Shown: in pieces, positions 7,044 to 12,891 of the stretch
Position numbering within the stretch: the first letter of the stretch is position 1
Layout of the letters: each line of letters begins with the position of its first letter
DNA from: Planctomycetia bacterium
Lineage (GTDB): Bacteria > Planctomycetota > Planctomycetia > Gemmatales > Gemmataceae
Direction of reading: 5' to 3'
DNA length: 14,259 bases
NCBI GenBank assembly: GCA_022616395.1
Contig: JAKEEV010000060.1
Location: 1-14,259, forward strand
Notes under the pieces: model-generated
The model's database searches: none
The model's input: only the letters and a program-made list of their open reading frames with translations
What the model was told of the DNA's origin: nothing
Program-made: the position numbers and the translations under genes

Positions 7044-8252
7044 ATGAGCCGCAAACCCACGGACGGGACGAAGCAGGGCAAACAACCGCGGCTGTTCGCT
7101 GACGACTTCGACGGCTTCGGGCCAAGTCGATTCCGCCCCGCGGACGAAACTCCACCTGTTCACGAAATTCGCGGCAAGCGCGTCAGTCGATTGAAGCGCG
7201 GAGTGCGTGCGGATGCTCCGCGCTTGCCCGGTGTGTATGGAATGCTCGATGGCCGCGACCGGCTCATTTATGTGGGCAAGGCGAAGAACCTCCGCAGCCG
7301 CTTGCTCTGTTACTTCCGCGAAAACAGCCGCGAGCCGAAAGCCGGGCGAATCATCTCACAAACCAGGCGCCTCGTCTGGGAGCAAACGGGCGATGAACTG
7401 GCCGCTCTGTTACGCGAACTGGAACTGATTCAGCGCCTGCGCCCGCGCTTCAACGTGCTCGGTGTGCCCGGCGTTCAGCGACACCATTACGTTTGCATTG
7501 GCAAGGCACCCGCGCCTTATGTTTACCTCACCGCACAGCCTACCGGCAAGGAGTTGGGCATCTATGGCCCGTTCACGACATGGTGGAAGTCCGAGGACGC
7601 GGCCCGGCGACTCAACGACTGGTTCAAACTCCGAGATTGCCCGCAGACCGTGACAATGCGCTTCGCGGAGCAGTGCGAGTTGTTCGAGGGCGACCGTTCG
7701 GCGAAGTGCTTGCGCTTTGAACTGGGCACTTGTTTCGGACCGTGTGCGGGGGAGTGTTCGAGGAAGGATTACTCGGTCGGAGTGCGCGGAGCAAAGGCGT
7801 TTCTGGATGGCCGCGACCGTTCGATGCTCAAGACGCTGACCCAACAGATGGAAGAAGCATCCGCAGCGTTCCAGTTTGAACGCGCGATGGCTTTACGAGA
7901 CAGACTTCAGGCGGTGCAGTGGCTCGATGACCGGCTTGGCCTGCTTCGACACGCACGCGAGCGGAACTCATTCGTCTATCCGCTTGCCGGCGTCGAGGGC
8001 CGCGTGCGCTGGTATCTGATTCATCGCGGGCAAGTGCAGAGCGTCTCGTTCGCGCCTTCGACGCCCGAAACCTCTTCAGATGTGATGAAGCAACTCGCAG
8101 CGACATTCCTCGACCATCCCGTGCCCACGGTGTTATCGGATGTCGCGGTGGATAGTGTGCTGTTGGTGGCTGGGTGGTTCCATCGGCACCCCGAAGAGCG
8201 CGCGAAGTTGCTTACGAAGGCGAAAGCCGAAGAAGTGTGTGGGTCTTCGTAG
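7044..8252 (+). CDS. UvrC-like GIY-YIG nuclease lacking the C-terminal nuclease half
   Basis: This 402-residue protein resembles the N-terminal two thirds of UvrC, the nuclease that cuts damaged DNA beside UvrB. After a basic lead of about 55 residues comes a GIY-YIG domain: GVY (63-65), YVG (76-78), KAKNLRSRL (79-87) and the catalytic Glu in RELELI (Glu125). A Cys cluster follows (199, 211, 222, 230, 234, 238). Cys222, 230 and 234 keep the X7 and X3 spacing of the UvrC iron-sulphur site, but the first ligand is uncertain. A UVR motif that binds UvrB lies at about 262-297. The RNase-H-like catalytic residues and helix-hairpin-helix repeats of full UvrC (about 600 residues) are absent. It could be Cho-like, making only the 3' cut. 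No Shine-Dalgarno is seen at ATG 7044. The stop TAG is the foot of element G. Confidence 0.85.
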   Translation: MSRKPTDGTKQGKQPRLFADDFDGFGPSRFRPADETPPVHEIRGKRVSRLKRGVRADAPRLPGVYGMLDGRDRLIYVGKAKNLRSRLLCYFRENSREPKAGRIISQTRRLVWEQTGDELAALLRELELIQRLRPRFNVLGVPGVQRHHYVCIGKAPAPYVYLTAQPTGKELGIYGPFTTWWKSEDAARRLNDWFKLRDCPQTVTMRFAEQCELFEGDRSAKCLRFELGTCFGPCAGECSRKDYSVGVRGAKAFLDGRDRSMLKTLTQQMEEASAAFQFERAMALRDRLQAVQWLDDRLGLLRHARERNSFVYPLAGVEGRVRWYLIHRGQVQSVSFAPSTPETSSDVMKQLAATFLDHPVPTVLSDVAVDSVLLVAGWFHRHPEERAKLLTKAKAEEVCGSS

Positions 8253-8379
8253 GTGCCGCGAGCCGGGCGGCACTTGTTTTCAGTTTGTAGTAACCCGCTT
8301 TAGCGGGTTGCACTTCCAGACCCACTAAAGTGGGTCACTACGAACATAAACACAACTTGCCTCGGCTCGGCGGGCCTAC
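8249..8379. repeat. Nested palindromic element with a 55-nt GTAG-CTAC core (element G)
   Basis: The inner core (8287-8341) is 55 nt, as in element D: GTAG (8287-8290), hairpin AACCCGC-ttta-GCGGGTT (8292-8309), a 9-nt spacer (8310-8318), hairpin GACCCAC-taaa-GTGGGTC (8319-8336) and CTAC (8338-8341). Around it lies a second pair of feet: GTAG (8249-8252) followed by GTGCCGC-gagccgg-GCGGCAC (8253-8273), and on the right a degenerate inverted copy ending in CTAC (8376-8379). The left outer foot holds the stop of the UvrC-like gene. The right outer foot is 2 nt beyond the stop of the membrane protein gene at 8382. Confidence 0.85.
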
Positions 8380-8381
8380 TG

Positions 8382-8885
8382 TCAGGTGTAAAGCGATGGC
8401 ATCCACGGCCAGATGTAGATGCTCAGGATCATGCACCCGGCGACGACCGTGGCCAATCCGCCAATCATGATCGCAAACACCCCAAGCGCGTTACCGATGT
8501 AGCGACCGTTCGACCGCTCCACGGCCTTCATCGCGGCCCCACCAGTGAGTGCGGCGATCAAGCCCAGCACAAACGGCAGGAAGTACGCGAAGATTTGAAG
8601 CGAGTAGTTGGCGATCTTCGAGCGTTCGGTGAGAGCCAGCAGTTTGTTGTCGAGCTGTTCGCCGAAGATGCTCGTTTCGCCCTTCACCATTGCCCGTTCA
8701 TGCCACGGTCCCGGTTGAGCGGGCAAGCCACTTGCCCCGCGTGCCTGTCGTAGCGGGCTATTGGCAATGTGCTTTTCGGACTGCATGGAGCCGTAAAGCG
8801 CCAGCACCCCGGCGAGTATCGCCGTGATGAAGCCGGTCCACGACATCCAGTGAACCGGCACTCTTCTCGCCAAACCTGTCACCAT
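8382..8885 (-). CDS. Membrane protein of unknown function with three predicted helices
   Basis: I do not recognise this family. The 167-residue protein has a predicted helix at about 16-33, a soluble stretch of about 60 residues with LDNKLLALTERSKI, then helices at about 96-117 and 129-158. I chose ATG 8885, which has GAGGA 9 nt upstream. Extending to a start at 9083 would translate elements H and F and add 66 residues of repeat, including RHTPCAV, so I reject it. Residues about 40-66 (NSPLRQARG...GLPAQPGPWH) are encoded by a degenerate palindromic repeat (8688-8769) and look like an insertion in the loop after helix 1. The gene converges on the UvrC-like gene and is divergent from the MFS gene. 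No motif supports a function. Confidence 0.65.
   Translation of the reverse strand: MVTGLARRVPVHWMSWTGFITAILAGVLALYGSMQSEKHIANSPLRQARGASGLPAQPGPWHERAMVKGETSIFGEQLDNKLLALTERSKIANYSLQIFAYFLPFVLGLIAALTGGAAMKAVERSNGRYIGNALGVFAIMIGGLATVVAGCMILSIYIWPWMPSLYT
8688..8769. repeat. Degenerate palindromic element inside a coding sequence
   Basis: The outer arms CATTGCC (8688-8694) and GGCAATG (8763-8769) are inverted. Inside is GCGGGCAAG-cca-CTTGCCCCGC (8719-8740), a 9-bp stem with one extra C, and a GTAG at 8750-8753 followed by CGGGC. The repeat is in frame within the three-helix membrane protein gene and contributes residues about 40-66. The palindrome is imperfect, so it is either old or shaped by selection on the protein. 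Confidence 0.55.
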
Positions 8886-8910
8886 CGTCGATGATCCTCG
8901 CGGCTTTGAA

Positions 8911-8981
8911 AGTATTAGGCATTCGCTGGGTGCCATTCTGAAAGACAGAAAGGCAACGGCACCCAGCGAATGCCTAATACT
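8911..8981. repeat. Perfect 24-bp inverted repeat between divergent genes (element H)
   Basis: Arms 8911-8934 and 8958-8981 are perfect inverted repeats of 24 nt around a 23-nt centre, which contains a small hairpin TTCTG-aaaga-CAGAA (8936-8950). It begins 25 nt upstream of the membrane protein start (8885), so it falls in that transcript's leader or promoter. It lacks a clear GTAG foot. It is either a repeat-family member or an operator/attenuator; the length and perfection of the arms favour a mobile repeat. Confidence 0.8.
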
Positions 8982-9002
8982 CTGAAGACGCAGACGAAGA
9001 AC

Positions 9003-9025
9003 GGCACACGGCGTGTGCCTGCTAC
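9003..9025 (-). repeat. Single REP-like hairpin with GTAG foot (element F)
   Basis: On the minus strand the order is GTAG (9025-9022), CA, then hairpin GGCACAC-gcc-GTGTGCC (9019-9003), a 7-bp stem with a 3-nt loop. The preceding plus-strand sequence GAAGAACGGCACACGG (8996-9011) is identical to 6991-7006 in element E, where the same unit is decayed. It lies 74 nt upstream of the MFS start. Confidence 0.65.
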
Positions 9026-9098
9026 TTTCTGGCTTGTCGCGTCGCAGTCGGGTAAGGTGTGCGGAAACCGCTCCTTCTCCCATTGCCCGACGCTGTCC

Positions 9099-10373
9099 AT
9101 GAGCAACTCCACGCCACCCGCGCTTCTATTGTCCCCGTGGAGGTGGTGGGTGTGCATCCTGTTGATGCAGGCGACCGTCATCAACTATATGGATCGCATG
9201 GCCCTGAACCAACTGGCCACGGAGATCCAGGCGGCATTCGGGCTGAACAATACGCAGTACGGATGGCTGGAGAGCGTCTTCTCGTTCGCCTTCGCGATCG
9301 GTGCGATCAGCACGGGATTCGTGGTGGACCGGGTGAGCGTCCGGTGGGTCTACCCGCTGATGGTTGTGGGGTGGTCGCTCGCGGGCATCCTGACCGGGTT
9401 CGCCGGGTCGTTCTGGATGCTGCTCACCTGCCGGTTTTTGCTAGGGCTGTTCGAGGCGGGCAACTGGCCGTGCGCGATTCGCACGCTCCGGACCATCCTC
9501 CCGCCCGAGGAGCGGTCGTTTGGCAACTCGCTGTTCGGCAGCGGCACCGCGCTGGGCGCGGTTATCACGCCGATGATGGTGCTGGTCATCCTCCGCTGGG
9601 CGGCATTCAACGGTCACACCCAGGCGTGGCGCGTGCCCTTCCAGGTGATCGGCAGCATCGGGTTAGTGTGGGTGGCACTGTGGTTCCTCACCATTCCTCC
9701 CCGGATGCTCAACCCGACCGACGAGACCGGAGCACCGCCAGCTCACCAGGGGGCACTGCACTTCACGGAGATCTTTCGCGACCGGCGGTTCTGGGCGATC
9801 CTGGCGGTGTGCCTGGGTGTCAACATCGCCTGGCACGGCTACCGCACCTGGCTCCCGCTCTACCTGCGCAAAGAGCACGGATACTCTCTGGAGGAGATGA
9901 GCAAGTTCACAACCGCCTACTACCTCGTTGCCGACATCGGGACGTGGACGGTGGGTCTGGTCACGCTTGTACTTTGCAAGCGCGGGATGCGAATCCACCT
10001 GTGTCGGGTTCTCATGCTCGCCGGCTGCGCGCTCTTGACGCTCTGTACACTCGCGGTTCCGTTTCTCCCCGGCGGCTGGGCGCTCGAGGTTGGATTGTTA
10101 CTTGTCGCATTCGGCGCGCTGGGGTTGTTCCCCACCTACTTCGCGCTGAGTCAGGAGTTGTCGTCCAAGCACCAGGGGAAGGTGACCGGTACGCTCGGCG
10201 CTTGCGCTCACCTGTCGCTTGCCACCGTCTATCCAATCGAAGGCTGGATCTGCGACGTGACTGGGTCTTACGAATGGGTACTGGGCGGCATCGGCATCTT
10301 CCCGCTGATTGCGCTGGGCGTTGTGCTCTGGCTCTGGCCGCCGTGGTACGCACCGCCTCCACCGGAAGAGTGA
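9099..10373 (+). CDS. MFS transporter, anion:cation symporter-like
   Basis: The 424-residue length and about 12 hydrophobic segments fit a full Major Facilitator permease of the inner membrane. The N-terminal helix contains INYMDRMALNQ (28-38), close to the INY.DR pattern of the ACS group (hexuronate, galactonate and tartrate transporters such as ExuT). Loop 2-3 carries GFVVDRVSVRW (73-83), the MFS DR signature. RFLLGLFEAGNWPCAIRTL (112-130) and GSGTALGAVITP (147-158) match helices 4 and 5 of this group. A sugar acid or carboxylate taken up with protons or cations is likely; the substrate cannot be read from sequence. I chose ATG 9099 because the upstream start at 8970 would translate repeats H and F; no Shine-Dalgarno is visible. 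The stop TGA is the first TGA of element I. Confidence 0.88.
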   Translation: MSNSTPPALLLSPWRWWVCILLMQATVINYMDRMALNQLATEIQAAFGLNNTQYGWLESVFSFAFAIGAISTGFVVDRVSVRWVYPLMVVGWSLAGILTGFAGSFWMLLTCRFLLGLFEAGNWPCAIRTLRTILPPEERSFGNSLFGSGTALGAVITPMMVLVILRWAAFNGHTQAWRVPFQVIGSIGLVWVALWFLTIPPRMLNPTDETGAPPAHQGALHFTEIFRDRRFWAILAVCLGVNIAWHGYRTWLPLYLRKEHGYSLEEMSKFTTAYYLVADIGTWTVGLVTLVLCKRGMRIHLCRVLMLAGCALLTLCTLAVPFLPGGWALEVGLLLVAFGALGLFPTYFALSQELSSKHQGKVTGTLGACAHLSLATVYPIEGWICDVTGSYEWVLGGIGIFPLIALGVVLWLWPPWYAPPPPEE

Positions 10374-10459
10374 GGAGTGAGGAATGAGGAATGAGGAGAA
10401 AAGTCCAAAGGCACTCGCGACTGTCTTTTCTCCTCATTCCTCATTCCTCACTCCTCACT
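10369..10459. repeat. Perfect 35-bp inverted repeat made of heptamers (element I)
   Basis: Arms 10369-10403 and 10425-10459 are perfect inverted repeats of 35 nt around a 21-nt centre. Each arm is built from four tandem 7-mers, TGAGGAG, TGAGGAA, TGAGGAA, TGAGGAG, then AAAAG. The first TGA (10371-10373) is the stop codon of the MFS gene. The RNA would form a very long stem directly after that stop. There is no T-run after it, so if it terminates transcription it does not do so by the classical U-tract mechanism. Confidence 0.9.
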
Positions 10460-10467
10460 TCTTCGGC

Positions 10468-10496
10468 TTGACCACTCTTCCCGCCGGGTTTACCAT
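10468..10496 (+). promoter_or_regulatory. Candidate sigma-70-type promoter for the SDR gene
   Basis: TTGACC (10468-10473), a 17-nt spacer, and TACCAT (10491-10496) match the -35 and -10 consensus at 5 of 6 and 4 of 6 positions. It lies just after element I and about 37 nt before the ATG at 10533, a plausible leader length. This supports separate transcription of the SDR gene from the MFS gene. Confidence 0.4.
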
Positions 10497-10532
10497 TTTC
10501 CGCCCCAAGTTTGTAATCGCAGGGAGGCGGCA

Positions 10533-11339
10533 ATGAGCGAAGAAATGTCCTTCTGGCGTCGTCGGCGCGTGCTGGTGACCGGTTGCACGGGCTTTCTGGG
10601 CGGGGCCGTTGCGAGAGAGTTGATGAGCGCAGGTGCAACGGTGATCGGACTGGTGCGCGATCGGGCGCGCGCTGGATCGTTCGCACGCGAGCAGGGTGAA
10701 GGCCGGTGTCACGCGATTTATGGACGAGTGGAAGATCTCTTTCGGCTGCACTCCGCAATGGCCATTTACGAAGTGTCAGTGGTGTTCCATCTCGCCCCGA
10801 TTGGCACGCCCGCGGTTGTCCGGGCGGTGAAACTCTACTCCTCCCGCATTCCCGTCGTGACCGCGCAGCCGATTCCACAACTCGCGCAGACCGACGAACG
10901 CGATGAGTGTCTCAGTGTGGCCCGGTTCGGCGAAGTGTTTGGCCCTGGCGACCGGAATCTCTCTGGCGCGGTGCCCGCAACCGCCCTCGGACTGCTCGCG
11001 GGCGAGACCATCGTGCCCGCGGATGGCTCAGCGCGCGATTTCGTCTTCGTTCGTGATGCAGCTCGGGCGTGTCTGCGCGTTGCGGAAGACTTTCACACGA
11101 ATGGGGCAGCCGATTATTCCTTCCGCAGTGGCTGGCGGATGACCGACCGGCAGATGTGTTCCGCGATGCGCGCTGTGTGCGCGGGTCGCTCAGTGAAACT
11201 GTCCGGATTCACACCGCCAACCAACCCGCTCGGCTGGCAACCGCAACAGCCGTTCACGGATGCGCTGAACGAAACACTCGCGTGGTGTCGCGAGTCTTTC
11301 CCGACAAGTTCCACCAGCACAATTCGTCAGGCGGCGTGA
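10533..11339 (+). CDS. Short NAD(P)-binding SDR / sugar epimerase-like protein without the YxxxK motif
   Basis: This 268-residue protein starts at ATG 10533 with GGAGG 5 nt upstream. A Rossmann nucleotide-binding motif, VLVTGCTGFLGG (13-24), is intact, as are VVFHLAPIG (83-91), FGEVFGPGDRNLS (132-144) and RDFVFVRDAARACL (168-181), all expected in extended SDRs that modify nucleotide sugars. Between HLA (86) and GPGD (137) the chain is about 25-35 residues shorter than usual. The stretch that normally holds the SS.VYG block and catalytic Tyr-X3-Lys is missing, and I find no YxxxK elsewhere in that part. The protein may bind NAD(P) without normal epimerase activity, or use other residues. Its substrate is unknown. 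The MmgE/PrpD gene follows after 56 nt, so the two could be co-transcribed. Confidence 0.8.
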   Translation: MSEEMSFWRRRRVLVTGCTGFLGGAVARELMSAGATVIGLVRDRARAGSFAREQGEGRCHAIYGRVEDLFRLHSAMAIYEVSVVFHLAPIGTPAVVRAVKLYSSRIPVVTAQPIPQLAQTDERDECLSVARFGEVFGPGDRNLSGAVPATALGLLAGETIVPADGSARDFVFVRDAARACLRVAEDFHTNGAADYSFRSGWRMTDRQMCSAMRAVCAGRSVKLSGFTPPTNPLGWQPQQPFTDALNETLAWCRESFPTSSTSTIRQAA

Positions 11340-11395
11340 CTTTCGTTCTTCGTACAACATCCCCCACGGTTCATGTTACTTCGAGGGATGTTGCA

Positions 11396-12769
11396 ATGCC
11401 GACACAAACACTCGCCGCGCGACTGGCGAATTACGCGACTTCGCTCACGTTCGATAAGCTCACGAAGGAAGCCGTTCACGAAACGAAACGGCGGTTCATC
11501 GACTCATTCGCGACCGCGATTGGCGCGATGCCCTCAGACGCTTACGCCATCGCCAAGAAATGCGCCTCTCGCGTGTCGAGCAATCCTGGTGCATCGATCC
11601 TCGCGGGTGGAAAATCAAGCATCGAGTGGGCGACGTTCGTGAACGGCCTACTCATCCGCTATCTCGACTTCAACGACACCTATCTCAGTAAGGAACCCGC
11701 TCATCCCAGCGACAATCTCGCCGCGGTGCTGGCCGTGGGCGAAGCAGTCGGCGCGGGTGGAAAGGATCTCATTACAGCTTCGGTGCTGGCTTACGAAATT
11801 CAGTGCCGGTTCTGTGATGCGGCCAGTCTTCGCAAGCACGGAGTCGATCACGTCACTTACGGCGCGATCTCTTCGGCAGTCGCGGCCGGAAAATTAATGA
11901 AGCTCGATGTGACGAAGCTCGTTCACACCATCGGACTCGCGGGCGTGTGCAACGTCGCGCTTCGTCAAACGCGCTCGGGCGAACTGAGTATGTGGAAGGG
12001 CTGCGCGTTCGCGAACGCGGCGCGCAACGGAGTCTTCGCGGCTCTGCTTGCAAGCGAAGGCATGACTGGCCCGGCACCGATCTTTGAAGGCGATCTGGGA
12101 TTCTTCAAACTGGTGGCACGAGAGGTGTTCACGCCGGCTCCGTTCGGAAGCGAACCGGGCAACGCCGACGGCTTCATGATTAACAAGACTTACATCAAGT
12201 TCTGGCCGGCGGAATACCACTCGCAAAGTGCCATTGATGCAGCTTTGCAACTGCGCGCGGAACTCAAGGGCGATGTGTCTCAGGTCGCGAGCATCGACAT
12301 CGCAACCTTCGAGGCAAGTTACAACATCATCGGCAAGTATCCGGAGGCGTGGGCACCCAAGACACGCGAAACCGCCGACCATAGCCTTCCATACTGCACC
12401 GCGGCAGCTCTTCACGATGGCGATGTGTATCTGGAAACGTTCGACGAGGAGCATTTCACCAATCCGAAGCTCATTGCGTTCACCAATCGCGTGAAGGTGA
12501 GGCACGATGGCACGCTCGATCCGCGATACCCCACCGGAATCCCCAACCGCATCACACTGACTCTCGCCGACGGCCGAACACTGGTGAAGGAAGTCGAATT
12601 CCCGCGCGGACACGCCGGCAATCCAATGACCGATGCCGAAGTAGAAGCGAAGTTTCGGCGAGTGGCTGAACCGCGCTACGGCAAAGCGAAAGCGGATCAG
12701 ATGCTGGCTCGCTGCTGGGATTTGGAGAAGCTCACGAGCGTGACAGAGTTGATCGGACTGTTCGGGTGA
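11396..12769 (+). CDS. MmgE/PrpD family protein (2-methylcitrate dehydratase-like)
   Basis: At 457 residues this fits the MmgE/PrpD family, whose best-known member PrpD dehydrates 2-methylcitrate in propionate breakdown; other members act on iminodisuccinate or itaconate-type acids. Matching blocks are KRRFIDSFATAIGA (31-44), NGLLIRYLDFNDTYL (83-97), AHPSDNLAAVLAVGEA (102-117), KHGVDHVTYGAISSAVAAGK (147-166), SMWKGCAFANAARNG (198-212), and KFWPAEYHSQSAIDAALQ. It is cytoplasmic and has no signal peptide. ATG 11396 has GAGGGA 7 nt upstream; an upstream in-frame start would lie inside the SDR gene. No citrate synthase (prpC) or lyase (prpB) gene is near, so I do not name it prpD. The stop TGA (12767-12769) is the end of element J. 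Confidence 0.88.
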   Translation: MPTQTLAARLANYATSLTFDKLTKEAVHETKRRFIDSFATAIGAMPSDAYAIAKKCASRVSSNPGASILAGGKSSIEWATFVNGLLIRYLDFNDTYLSKEPAHPSDNLAAVLAVGEAVGAGGKDLITASVLAYEIQCRFCDAASLRKHGVDHVTYGAISSAVAAGKLMKLDVTKLVHTIGLAGVCNVALRQTRSGELSMWKGCAFANAARNGVFAALLASEGMTGPAPIFEGDLGFFKLVAREVFTPAPFGSEPGNADGFMINKTYIKFWPAEYHSQSAIDAALQLRAELKGDVSQVASIDIATFEASYNIIGKYPEAWAPKTRETADHSLPYCTAAALHDGDVYLETFDEEHFTNPKLIAFTNRVKVRHDGTLDPRYPTGIPNRITLTLADGRTLVKEVEFPRGHAGNPMTDAEVEAKFRRVAEPRYGKAKADQMLARCWDLEKLTSVTELIGLFG

Positions 12770-12891
12770 GCGTCGGGGCGTAAGCCCGACGGTGTTTTCG
12801 ACGCGCACCGTCGGGCTGACGCCTAGCTCACAGAAACCGTCGGGCTGACGCCTAGCTCACAGAAACCGTCGGGCTGACGCCCCGACGCTCA
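12767..12891. repeat. Inverted repeat with internal 29-bp tandem repeats (element J)
   Basis: The ends TGAGCGTCGGGGCG (12767-12780) and its exact inverse (12878-12891) extend inward to 27 nt with one mismatch (12767-12793 and 12865-12891). Inside, a 29-nt unit is repeated head to tail at 12807-12835 and 12836-12864 without change, and a partial third copy runs into the right arm. Both outermost triplets, read outward-in on their own strands, are TGA and form the stops of the two convergent genes. It fills the whole gap. Confidence 0.9.

Noticed and set aside
8886..9083. N-terminal extension of the three-helix membrane protein
   Set aside because: The extension translates elements F and H (including an RHTPCAV stretch), and ATG 8885 has a plausible GAGGA upstream.
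8970..9098. N-terminal extension of the MFS transporter
   Set aside because: The first 43 residues come from repeats H and F and have no MFS character; ATG 9099 starts directly before helix 1.
9059..10387. Long 442-residue open frame overlapping the MFS gene
   Set aside because: It is rich in Arg, Gly, His and Pro with no membrane segments, as expected for an alternative frame of a high-GC gene. The MFS frame has clear family motifs.
11894..12808. 304-residue minus-strand open frame opposite the MmgE/PrpD gene
   Set aside because: It is a shadow of that gene without its own ribosome binding site or motif, and its start lies in repeat J.
12807..12891. CRISPR-like array from the 29-nt repeats
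   Set aside because: The units are directly adjacent with no spacers, there are fewer than three full copies, and no cas gene is present.
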